Source: Ktedonobacterales bacterium
Lineage (GTDB): Bacteria; Chloroflexota; Ktedonobacteria; Ktedonobacterales; JADMIN01
Direction of reading: 5' to 3'
DNA: 6,878 nucleotides
NCBI GenBank assembly: GCA_025450405.1
Contig: JANWHL010000172.1
Span: forward strand, 1-6,878
How positions within the stretch are numbered: the first letter of the stretch is position 1; each line of letters starts with the position of its first letter. The notes under the pieces are model-generated. The model did no database searches and was not told the origin of the DNA. It saw only the letters and a list, made by a program, of their open reading frames with translations. Both the position numbers and the translations under genes were made by a program. Positions 1 to 5,924 of this stretch are shown here, in pieces.

Positions 1-13
1 AGATGTCGGCCAT
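1..13 (-). CDS. Start of an unidentified minus-strand gene (first codons only)
   Basis: Only the first four codons (M-A-D-I) lie inside the window, so no function can be given. The start is inferred from context. On the minus strand a perfect Shine-Dalgarno GGGAGG (23-28) sits 9 nt before an ATG at 13-11, and an extended -10 box lies about 70 bp further upstream. An upstream in-frame ATG at 76-74 would add 21 residues and would be nearly leaderless, but the ribosome binding site favours the ATG at 13. The gene runs in the same direction as the helicase gene, 94 bp downstream of its stop, and appears to have its own promoter. Confidence 0.45.
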
Positions 14-22
14 GTCGCGATA

Positions 23-28
23 CCTCCC
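23..28 (-). promoter_or_regulatory. Ribosome binding site for the left-edge gene
   Basis: The minus strand reads GGGAGG followed by 9 nt and then ATG. This is a near-ideal anti-16S match and spacing, and it is the main reason for placing a gene start at position 13. Confidence 0.55.
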
Positions 29-81
29 GGTTTCCGCGGGTCCGGCGCGCCCGTCCCCGCGCTGCACATAGTGCATCACGC

Positions 82-90
82 AGTGTAGCA
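82..90 (-). promoter_or_regulatory. Extended -10 promoter for the left-edge gene
   Basis: The minus strand reads TGC-TACACT, an extended -10 (TGn plus TAnAnT) with no recognisable -35 box. It resembles the boxes upstream of the helicase, GTPase and DedA genes in this window. The predicted transcription start is near 75, giving a leader of about 60 nt. A short inverted repeat, TGCAC-ATA-GTGCA (63-75), lies over the predicted start of transcription. Confidence 0.4.
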
Positions 91-107
91 CCAGGGCCGT
101 AGATACA

Positions 108-2348
108 TCAACGAACGTCCGGTCCGCGCGCCTCCAATTCCGTTTGCCCAAGCGCCGGCCCGCGCAACCGCTCCGCCAGGGCGGTGTTGCGCGCCGCCAG
201 CGCGTCGTTGGCCACCGCGCGGCGCAGCGCCCGTGGATCGCCCACGACGACGCAGAGTCGCTTGGCGCGCGTGATCGCCGTGTAGAGCAGATTGCGCTGG
301 AGCATCTGGTAGTGCTGCGACACCAATGGCAGCACCACGCAGGGATACTCACTCCCCTGCGCGCGGTGGATCGAGATGGCGTAGGCCAGCGTCAGCTCGT
401 CCAGCTCGTGCGGCTCGTAGGCCACCCGCACCGTCCCGGCCTCCTCCGGAAACTCCACCAGCAGCGTGGCCGCCTCGCCCTCGCGCGCCACCACACGGCC
501 CACGTCGCCGTTGAAAACGCCCTTGTCGTAGTCGTTGCGCACCTGCATCACCTTGTCCCCCGGCCCGATCCCCCGCGCCGCGTCCATCTCCACCCCATCC
601 ATGTCGTCAGCCTCGCCGCCGACCAGGGGATTCAGTCGCGCCCGCAGCGCCGCGTTCAGCGCGTGCACCCCGGCCGGCCCGCGATACATCGGCGCCAGCA
701 CCTGAATCTCGCCCACCGGGTCGAAGCCATAGCGCGTCGGCAGCCGCCGCGCCACCAGGTCCACCACCAGCCGCTGGGCGCGCGCGGGGTCGTCCGCGCG
801 CAGGAAGAAGAAGTCGCCGTGGGGGTCGGGCCGGAGCTCGGGCATCTCGCCCGCGTTCACCCGGTGCGCGTTCACGACGATCTGGCTGGCCCGCGCCTGA
901 CGAAAAAGCTCGGTCAGCCGCACGTGGGGAATGACGCCGCTCGCGAGCAGGTCGCGCAACACCATGCCTGGTCCCACCGAGGGGAGCTGGTCGGAATCGC
1001 CTACCAGCAGCAGATGGCTCGCCGGAGGCAGCGCCCGCACCAGCCGATACGCCAACAGCACGTCGAGCATCGAGACCTCGTCCACCACAACGAACTGGTA
1101 GGACAGCGGCCGGTCCTCATTGTATGCGAAGGTGTTGCCGTTGGGGATGAACTCCAGCAGCCGGTGCAGCGTCCGCGCCGGGCGCCCGGTCGCCTCGGCC
1201 AGTCGGCGGGCCGCCCGTCCGGTAGGCGCCGCCAGCGCGTAGGTCACCCCACGACGGTCGAGCACGTCCAGCAGCGCGCGCACCGTCGTCGTCTTGCCTG
1301 TCCCTGGACCACCCGTCAGCACGCTCACCTTCGTTTGGTACGCCAGCCGCACGGCCTCGCGCTGGCGTTCCGCCAGGTGGATGCCACGCTCGCGCTCCAG
1401 CGCGCTGAAGACGTCTTCCCACTCGCCGTCGTCCACTTTGGGCAGCGCGCTTGGCGTGCCCAGCGCCAACCTCAGCCGGCGCGCCGTGCCCGTTTCGGCG
1501 TAGAAGAACGGCGCGAGCGCGATGCGGTCGCCCTCGGCGAAGGCTTCCTTGGCCTTGCGCAGGGCCTCCAGGGCGGGCGGCAGCGCCTCGGGCGCCACCT
1601 CCAGCAGCGCCGCCGCGCGCGTCAGCAGCTCCTCGATGGGCAGATAGCAGTGGCCGTCGCCCGACGCCTCCGCCAGCGCGTGCTTGAGACCGGTCTCCAG
1701 CCGAGGGAGACTGTCGTGCGGCAGGCCGAGCTGGACCGCCAGCGCGTCGGCCGTCTTGAAGCCGACGCCGTAGATGTCGCGCTCCAGCTGGTAGGGATTC
1801 TCGCGGATCTTCGCGGCTGAGTCGCCGCCGTACTGCCGGTAGATCTTCGCCGCCAGCCCCGGCGAGACCCCGTACGACTGCAGGAAGACCATCAGCTCGC
1901 GGATGTCGCGCTGCTCGGCCCAGCCGCGGACGATGGTGTCGCGCTTGCGCGCGCTGACGCCGGGCACCTCCGTCAGCCGCTCCGGCTCCAGGTCCAGGAT
2001 AGCCAGCGTCTGCTCGCCGAAACTCTCCACGATGCGGTCGGCCGTCTTCGGGCCGATCCCCTTGATGACGCCCGAGCCGAGGTAGCGCCGCAGCCCCTCG
2101 GCCGTAACCGGCGCGTGTCGCGCACAGGTGGCCACGCGCAGATGGCGCCCGTGGAGCGGGTGCAGCTCCCACTCGCCGCTGACCTCGACGAGTTCGCCCG
2201 CGCTCATCCCCGGCAGCGTGCCCACCAGCGTGGTCAGCTCGCCGCGGAAAAGGTGGCCGGCGTCGTTGGGCCGCAGCCGCGCCACGGTGTAGTGCGTCTG
2301 CTCGTTGCGGAAGACAATGCGCTCGATGGTGCCTTCGATGGTCGGCAT
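108..2348 (-). CDS. recD2: RecD2-type ATP-dependent DNA helicase (SF1B)
   Basis: A 746-residue 5'-3' DNA helicase of the RecD2/TraA branch, the stand-alone relatives of RecD that act in repair without RecBC. An N-terminal OB-like region (about 1-80) is followed by helix-hairpin-helix segments (around 93-104, 126-138 and 191-201), which are typical of RecD2 and absent from RecBCD RecD. The motor then shows Walker A GGPGTGKTTT (346-355), Walker B VVDEVSM (421-427), motif III GDSDQLPSVGPG (450-461), motif IV LFRQ (481-484), VFNGDVG (611-617), the AYAISIHRAQGSE segment (655-667) and YTAITRAK (689-696). All catalytic motifs are intact and the length is normal for the family. The start at 2348 (MPTIEGTIERIVF) is chosen because the family N-terminus begins there; the reading frame stays open upstream to 2597 but is low-complexity. 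No strong Shine-Dalgarno is visible. The gene is divergent from the GTPase. Confidence 0.95.
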   Translation of the reverse strand: MPTIEGTIERIVFRNEQTHYTVARLRPNDAGHLFRGELTTLVGTLPGMSAGELVEVSGEWELHPLHGRHLRVATCARHAPVTAEGLRRYLGSGVIKGIGPKTADRIVESFGEQTLAILDLEPERLTEVPGVSARKRDTIVRGWAEQRDIRELMVFLQSYGVSPGLAAKIYRQYGGDSAAKIRENPYQLERDIYGVGFKTADALAVQLGLPHDSLPRLETGLKHALAEASGDGHCYLPIEELLTRAAALLEVAPEALPPALEALRKAKEAFAEGDRIALAPFFYAETGTARRLRLALGTPSALPKVDDGEWEDVFSALERERGIHLAERQREAVRLAYQTKVSVLTGGPGTGKTTTVRALLDVLDRRGVTYALAAPTGRAARRLAEATGRPARTLHRLLEFIPNGNTFAYNEDRPLSYQFVVVDEVSMLDVLLAYRLVRALPPASHLLLVGDSDQLPSVGPGMVLRDLLASGVIPHVRLTELFRQARASQIVVNAHRVNAGEMPELRPDPHGDFFFLRADDPARAQRLVVDLVARRLPTRYGFDPVGEIQVLAPMYRGPAGVHALNAALRARLNPLVGGEADDMDGVEMDAARGIGPGDKVMQVRNDYDKGVFNGDVGRVVAREGEAATLLVEFPEEAGTVRVAYEPHELDELTLAYAISIHRAQGSEYPCVVLPLVSQHYQMLQRNLLYTAITRAKRLCVVVGDPRALRRAVANDALAARNTALAERLRGPALGQTELEARGPDVR

Positions 2349-2384
2349 GGGCGTGGTCCATGGCGGAGGGTCCGCACCCCCCGA

Positions 2385-2403
2385 CTCCTCTCCTTGCGAG
2401 GAG
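2385..2403. repeat. Small intergenic hairpin, copy 1
   Basis: A perfect 6-bp stem CTCCTC/GAGGAG with a 7-nt loop lies in the predicted 5' leader of the helicase mRNA. Read on the minus strand, the left side (CTCCCCGCTCCTCGC, from 2410 down) matches 13 of 15 bases of CTCCCCTCTTCTCGC at 4033-4047, so the two may be copies of one short dispersed intergenic repeat. It could also act as a leader hairpin. There is no T-run, so it does not look like an intrinsic terminator. Confidence 0.4.
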
Positions 2404-2425
2404 CGGGGAGTTCGGCGGCGCGGGC

Positions 2426-2434
2426 ATTGTACCA
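2426..2434 (-). promoter_or_regulatory. Extended -10 promoter of recD2
   Basis: The minus strand reads TGG-TACAAT, a 5/6 match to the -10 consensus with the TGn extension and no clear -35. Transcription would begin near 2419, giving a leader of about 70 nt that includes the 2385-2403 hairpin. Confidence 0.5.
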
Positions 2435-2580
2435 CCCACCCACGACCTGCCGGCCGGGCGGCGCTGGCACGGCCCTTGCACCCGAGACGATTGACCGGTG
2501 GCGAAGGATCCACGAGCGTAGACCTCCAACGGACCCGGAGCCGTGCGACTGGCATCTGTGAAGCGGTATCCGCAAGTCGA

Positions 2581-2622
2581 CATGACGAAGCTGGCATAAC
2601 GAAGCTGGCATAACGAAGCTGG
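2581..2622. repeat. Three tandem copies of a 14-bp unit
   Basis: The unit CATAACGAAGCTGG is repeated head to tail at 2581-2594 (one mismatch, CATG for CATA), 2595-2608 and 2609-2622. The array ends 21 bp before the -10 hexamer of the GTPase promoter, so it covers the -35 region and upstream. That position would suit a binding site for a regulator, but a simple slippage repeat is also possible. No protein-coding frame is supported across it. Confidence 0.85.
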
Positions 2623-2640
2623 CGGGCGCGCGAGGCCGCG

Positions 2641-2649
2641 TGCTATAAC
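2641..2649 (+). promoter_or_regulatory. Extended -10 promoter of the GTPase gene
   Basis: TGC-TATAAC is an extended -10 with 5/6 consensus. No -35 hexamer is seen at the normal spacing; that place is occupied by the end of the 14-bp repeats. The predicted start of transcription near 2656 leaves a leader of about 86 nt before the GTG at 2742. Confidence 0.55.
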
Positions 2650-2728
2650 GTTGCGGCGACGACCTGGCGATGACGGGGAGAGCGCGGGGCGGGCTTCGGA
2701 GCGATCCCGGTCCTCCCCGCGGCCGAAT

Positions 2729-2733
2729 GGAGG
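2729..2733 (+). promoter_or_regulatory. Ribosome binding site that sets the GTPase start
   Basis: GGAGG is followed by 8 nt and then GTG at 2742. The two upstream in-frame ATGs (2670 and 2727) lack a Shine-Dalgarno; the ATG at 2670 would lie only about 14 nt after the predicted transcription start, and the one at 2727 overlaps this site. Confidence 0.6.
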
Positions 2734-2741
2734 CGAGTGCC

Positions 2742-3968
2742 GTGCCTGACGACAAAATCGAGATCAAGCTAGGTCGCGGCGGTCTGCGCGGCCGCGCGAG
2801 CGCACGCAACCTGCTCAGTATCTCCACCCTGACCAAGCTCCCGGGCAACCTCGCCCTCCTGCGCAAGTTCATGGCGCTCACCAACTGGCAGGCCCTGCAA
2901 CAAGAGGTGGCGAGCGAGCTGAATGGCAAGGTGGCGATCATCGGGCTGCCCAACACCGGCAAGTCCACGCTCTTCAACACCCTGCGCGGCCAGCGCGCCT
3001 CCGCCGTCTCGGCCGAGGAAGGCACCACCACGGCGCTCATTCGCGGCGCCTTCGGTCCCTTCATGCTCATCGACACGCCGGGCCACCTCCCCGACATCCA
3101 GAAGGCCGGCATCGACGAGGCCGCCGTCCTCGTCCTATTGCTCGACGCCAACCGCGGCATTCGTCCCGACGATCAGACCCTGATTCAGGAGGCGCGCCGC
3201 ACAAAGAAGCCGCTGGTAGTCGCCCTCAACAAGATTGATCTGCTCCGGGTTACGGGCAAGGATCCGGACGATCGCGCCGCCGAGTATGCCGCGCGCCTCG
3301 GTGTCGCCGACGTCATTCCGATCTCGGCGCGCGACGGCGTGAATGTGGCGGACGAGTTGGTGCCGGCGATCATCGAGGCGAGCCCCGACGCCGCCATGGC
3401 CATCGGCCGTGCCCTGCCCGGCTTCCGCCGCGTGGCCGCCCAGAAGCTCGTGCGCACCGCCACGCTCGTCAGCCTGGCCGCCGGTCTCGAGCCGATCCCG
3501 CTGATCGATATCCCGATCCTGCTGGGCAACCAGCTCCGGCTGGTGCTGCGCATCGCCGCCGTCTACGGCGAGCCGATGACCATTCGCCATCTGCGCGAGC
3601 TGGGCGCGACCATCGTGGGGGGGCTAGCCCTGCGCTACGTGGCCGAGCAGGCCGCCAAAGCGGTCCCCATCGGCGGCGATATGATCTCGGGCGCCATCGC
3701 CGCCGCCGGCACCTGGGCGCTAGGCGAGGTCGCCATCGAGTACTTCGAGAACGGCAAGACCTTCACCCGCCAGCAGATGAACGACCTCTTCAAGCGCTAC
3801 TACCGGCGCTACCGCGAGGAGCGGATCGACCGCGAGTTGGCCGGTCCAGCGGGCCCGGCTGGCCTGCCGCCAGCCGGGGGCAGCGGGCCCACCGCGCTCC
3901 CCAGCCCCGACGGCACCGGCGCGCGCCCGACGACGCCCATGCGACCGACCGGGCGTCCCGACGAGTAG
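2742..3968 (+). CDS. Era-like GTPase with C-terminal DUF697-type domain
   Basis: A 408-residue TRAFAC-class GTPase (numbering from GTG 2742). The G domain is complete: P-loop GLPNTGKST (68-76), a Thr-rich switch I (EGTTT, 93-97), G3 DTPG (111-114), G4 NKID (163-166) and G5 SAR (195-197). Residues about 226-346 form a hydrophobic helical region (LPGFRRVAAQKLVRTATLVS..., then PLIDIPILLGNQLRLVLRIA) of the DUF697 type, found after GTPase domains or alone in membrane-associated bacterial proteins such as E. coli YcjF. An N-terminal stretch (1-60) precedes the G domain. The last ~42 residues are rich in Gly, Pro and Ala and probably disordered. The protein is likely peripheral to or inserted in the membrane; its cellular role is unknown, and nothing nearby explains it. 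A GTG start is preferred over ATG 2670 or 2727 because of the GGAGG at 2729-2733 and because the upstream codons encode low-complexity sequence. Confidence 0.88.
   Translation: MPDDKIEIKLGRGGLRGRASARNLLSISTLTKLPGNLALLRKFMALTNWQALQQEVASELNGKVAIIGLPNTGKSTLFNTLRGQRASAVSAEEGTTTALIRGAFGPFMLIDTPGHLPDIQKAGIDEAAVLVLLLDANRGIRPDDQTLIQEARRTKKPLVVALNKIDLLRVTGKDPDDRAAEYAARLGVADVIPISARDGVNVADELVPAIIEASPDAAMAIGRALPGFRRVAAQKLVRTATLVSLAAGLEPIPLIDIPILLGNQLRLVLRIAAVYGEPMTIRHLRELGATIVGGLALRYVAEQAAKAVPIGGDMISGAIAAAGTWALGEVAIEYFENGKTFTRQQMNDLFKRYYRRYREERIDRELAGPAGPAGLPPAGGSGPTALPSPDGTGARPTTPMRPTGRPDE
3854..3878. repeat. 10-bp inverted repeat inside the GTPase tail
   Basis: CCCGGCTGGC (3854-3863) and GCCAGCCGGG (3869-3878) are perfect inverted arms around a 5-nt loop. 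They are flanked by two direct copies of CAGCGGGCCC (3847-3856 and 3881-3890). All of this lies in codons for the Pro/Gly-rich C-terminal tail. No T-run follows, so an intrinsic terminator is not supported. Confidence 0.7.
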
Positions 3969-4030
3969 CCTTGTCCATGGTGGTCCCTCCCTGCTCTACC
4001 ATCCCGCCGCCCGTCGTGAACCTCGCCGCC

Positions 4031-4057
4031 GCTCCCCTCTTCTCGCGGGAAGGGAGC
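4031..4057. repeat. Small intergenic hairpin, copy 2 (possible weak terminator)
   Basis: The arms GCTCCC (4031-4036) and GGGAGC (4052-4057) pair around a 15-nt interior containing a weaker inner stem. Only three T residues follow, so it is at best a weak terminator for the GTPase gene, whose stop is 62 bp upstream. Its left half matches the hairpin in the recD2 leader. Confidence 0.4.
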
Positions 4058-4084
4058 TTTGAGTGAGGTCCGTCCGCTGGCCGA

Positions 4085-4093
4085 TGCTATACT
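4085..4093 (+). promoter_or_regulatory. Extended -10 promoter of the DedA-family gene
   Basis: TGC-TATACT is an extended -10 (5/6 consensus) with no good -35 at normal spacing. Transcription starting near 4100 would give a leader of about 80 nt. It implies that the DedA-family gene is transcribed separately from the upstream GTPase. Confidence 0.55.
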
Positions 4094-4165
4094 ACGCGCG
4101 GACCTGGGGGTCGCGCCGTGAGGTTGGCTGGCTGTCCGCGTCGCGCGCGAATCGCTGTGCCCGAC

Positions 4166-4173
4166 GGGAGGAG
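4166..4173 (+). promoter_or_regulatory. Ribosome binding site of the DedA-family gene
   Basis: GGGAGGAG is a strong Shine-Dalgarno. Its GGAGG core is 10 nt before ATG 4182, which decides that start; the in-frame GTG at 4173 overlaps the site and is too close to it. Confidence 0.6.
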
Positions 4174-4181
4174 TGGGTCGG

Positions 4182-4859
4182 ATGAACGTCGCCGCCGTTG
4201 GAGTCGTCGCGGCGGGCGCCGTCGCGTTCGCCCATGCGCCGCCGCACCATCGCGACCTGCTCGACGCCGTGAGCCGCTATGGCTATGTCGGCGTGGCCGG
4301 CATCCTCTGCGCCCAGGACCTTGGCCTCCCCACGATCGTCCCTGGGGCCGTGGTGCTGATCTTCGCGGGCTACCTCGCCTCCGTCGGCATGCTCAATCCC
4401 GTCGCGGCGGGCCTGGTGGCCACTCTGGGCTGCGTGGCCGGCGCGAGCACCGTCTTTGGGCTGGCGCGGCTGGGCGGCGAGGCGTTCTTCCGGCTCTTCG
4501 GGCGCATGCTCCACGTCACCCCCGAGCAGCACGCCCGGCTCGAAGCCTTCCTGCGCCGCTGGGGATTGCTCGCCTGGCTCGGCATACGCTTTCTGCCCGG
4601 TCTGCGCGCCGCCACCAGCGTAGTCACCGGCTTCGGCGGCATGCGCTACCGCGAGTTTGGCCTCCTTACCGTGGCGGCCTCGCTCATCTGGTCGTACACC
4701 TTCATCTTGGTGGGGATGCTGCTGGGTCGCAACTGGCGTGCCGCCAGTGGGGTCGTCGTCCGGGCGGGCCCGATCGCGCTCGCCGCCGTCGTGGTGGTGC
4801 TCGCCGCGGTCGTCGCTGTCCACATGTACCGCACGCGTGCGCCGCGGAAGTCGGATTAG
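4182..4859 (+). CDS. DedA/VTT-family integral membrane protein
   Basis: A 225-residue inner-membrane protein of the DedA (SNARE-associated/VTT) family, whose members are linked to proton-dependent transport, membrane homeostasis and lipid (undecaprenyl phosphate) flipping. Hydrophobic segments lie at about 1-18, 33-44, 52-70, 72-96, 157-182 and 194-214. The re-entrant signature QDLGLPTIVPGAVVLIFAGY (45-64) is recognisable, as is the segment ARLGGEAFFRLFGR (95-108). The family's conserved RFLPGLR (136-142) keeps both arginines, which in E. coli YqjA are needed for function, and GMRYREF (153-159) follows. Oddly, the acidic positions usual in the first signature are changed: the expected E is Q45 (next to D46), and the usual PGE reads PGA (54-56). 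Its stop codon overlaps that of the convergent deaminase gene by 4 bp. Physiological substrate cannot be told from sequence. Confidence 0.88.
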   Translation: MNVAAVGVVAAGAVAFAHAPPHHRDLLDAVSRYGYVGVAGILCAQDLGLPTIVPGAVVLIFAGYLASVGMLNPVAAGLVATLGCVAGASTVFGLARLGGEAFFRLFGRMLHVTPEQHARLEAFLRRWGLLAWLGIRFLPGLRAATSVVTGFGGMRYREFGLLTVAASLIWSYTFILVGMLLGRNWRAASGVVVRAGPIALAAVVVVLAAVVAVHMYRTRAPRKSD

Positions 4860-5905
4860 CCCTGGAGATGCTCGAGCTTGAGCGCGTCGAGATCGGAGCG
4901 AAACTCCGCCTCCAGCGCGGCCTTGCGGTCCGCCGGCAGGAAGGCGGAGCGCACGCCGTTCAAGAGGATCTCGTCGCAGGCCGCAACCTCGAAGCCGAAC
5001 GGATCGGCCAGCAGGGACATTTCATCGTTCAGCGTGGTGTTGAAGAGCGGCGGATCATCGGAGTTGACCGTGACGATGACGCCGGCGTCGTGGAGGCGCC
5101 GCAGGGGGTGCGCGGCGAGGTCGGGATAGACGCCGAGCCGCAGATTGCTGGTGGGATTGACCTCGAGCGGGATGCGCCGCTCCGCCAGATAGGCCACCAG
5201 CTCCGGATCCTCGATCGCGCGCACGCCGTGGCCCAACCGCTCGGCATGGAGCACGTGGATCGCCCCCCAGATGCTCTCCGGGCCCGCCGTCTCCCCGGCG
5301 TGGGGATCCGAGTGGAGTCCCGCCGTCAGCGCGCGCTCGAAATACGCCGCGAAGGGCTCGGGGGGATTGCCTGCCTCCAAGCCGCCCAGGCCCAGCGAGA
5401 CCACGCCCACATCCTTGCTGGCGATGGCGACATCCGTCGTGTAGGCGGCGAATCGGGCCGCGCGCGCAGGATCGCGTAGGCCGCGAACGAGATCGAACAC
5501 CCAGCGAATCACGACGCCGAAGTCGCGCTCGGCGCGCTCGCGCCCACGGGTGAGGCCGGAGAAGTAAACCTCGTAGGGGACGCCGAGGGCATCGTGGGTG
5601 CTCGGCGAGAAGGTGACTTCGGCGTAGCGGACGTGCTGGCGGGCCATCGTGGCGCCGAACTCGTAGACGATGTCCTCATAATCCTGGGCGGTGCGCAGGC
5701 ACCGCGTAATGGCCACGTAGATCTCGATGAAGTGGCTGAAATCGCGATAGGAGAACCAGTCGCGCAGCCCCTCGACGGTGTCGGCGGGTAGGGACACGTC
5801 GTTGCGCCGCGCCAGCTCCAGTAGCGTCGCGGGCAGAATCGAGCCCTCCAGGTGCACGTGGAGCTCGGCCTTCGGCGCCGCGTGGAGGTAGCTTGCCAGC
5901 GACAT
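4856..5905 (-). CDS. add: Adenosine deaminase-family metal-dependent amidohydrolase
   Basis: A 349-residue zinc-dependent TIM-barrel deaminase of the adenosine/AMP deaminase family, normally converting adenosine (or a related 6-aminopurine) to the 6-oxo form with release of ammonia in the cytoplasm. All expected active-site residues are present: zinc ligands H16 and H18 (ELHVHLEGS), substrate-loop LGLGG (171-175), H202 and catalytic E205 in PHAGE, H226 in LGHG, and D283-D284 in NSDDPP. Length is normal. The PHAGETAGPESIW segment and NSDDPPLFNTTLNDE are unlike classical mammalian-type adenosine deaminase. They recall bacterial subgroups that include adenine deaminases and 6-aminodeoxyfutalosine deaminases of menaquinone synthesis, so the substrate and the symbol are uncertain. 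The start at 5905 has a purine-rich AGGGGGTGA just upstream. It follows the DUF4267-like gene by 19 bp, probably as one operon. A longer open frame upstream, to 6325, overlaps that gene and is rejected. Confidence 0.9.
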   Translation of the reverse strand: MSLASYLHAAPKAELHVHLEGSILPATLLELARRNDVSLPADTVEGLRDWFSYRDFSHFIEIYVAITRCLRTAQDYEDIVYEFGATMARQHVRYAEVTFSPSTHDALGVPYEVYFSGLTRGRERAERDFGVVIRWVFDLVRGLRDPARAARFAAYTTDVAIASKDVGVVSLGLGGLEAGNPPEPFAAYFERALTAGLHSDPHAGETAGPESIWGAIHVLHAERLGHGVRAIEDPELVAYLAERRIPLEVNPTSNLRLGVYPDLAAHPLRRLHDAGVIVTVNSDDPPLFNTTLNDEMSLLADPFGFEVAACDEILLNGVRSAFLPADRKAALEAEFRSDLDALKLEHLQG

Positions 5906-5924
5906 GGTCACCCCCTGTTCGCGA

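Larger units (their letters stand above)
2349..2741. other. Divergent intergenic region, recD2 / GTPase
   Basis: This 393-base stretch has no supported gene; open frames crossing it are low-complexity extensions or antisense shadows. It holds, in order, a small hairpin (2385-2403), a minus-strand -10 box for the helicase (2426-2434), a tandem 14-bp repeat (2581-2622), a plus-strand extended -10 (2641-2649) and the GTPase ribosome binding site (2729-2733). I see nothing recognisable between 2435 and 2580. Confidence 0.7.

Noticed and set aside
144..1820. 558-residue plus-strand open frame opposite recD2
   Set aside because: It is antisense to an intact helicase with all motifs. Its translation is Arg/His/Gln-rich with no recognisable domain, as expected for a mirror frame in GC-rich DNA.
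1117..2583. 488-residue minus-strand open frame overlapping recD2
   Set aside because: It is a shifted frame of the helicase gene, rich in Arg, Gly and Ala, with no domain.
2349..2597. N-terminal extension of recD2 to 2597
   Set aside because: The extra 83 codons are low-complexity, run through the predicted promoter and hairpin, and precede the natural family N-terminus MPTIEGTIERIVF.
2581..2623. Recombinase or loxP-like site, or CRISPR repeats
   Set aside because: The 14-bp units are directly adjacent with no spacers and have no inverted arms around a core, so neither interpretation fits.
2234..3160. 308-residue minus-strand open frame across the intergenic region and GTPase
   Set aside because: It overlaps two well-supported genes and the 14-bp repeats, and its Arg/Ser/Pro-rich translation has no recognisable domain.
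4031..4063. Strong rho-independent terminator after the GTPase gene
   Set aside because: The stem is only 6 bp with an imperfect interior, and only three T residues follow; it is kept as a hairpin and not called a terminator.
4118..5479. 453-residue plus-strand open frame through the DedA and deaminase genes
   Set aside because: It is out of frame with DedA and antisense to the deaminase; the translation is Arg-rich with no domain.
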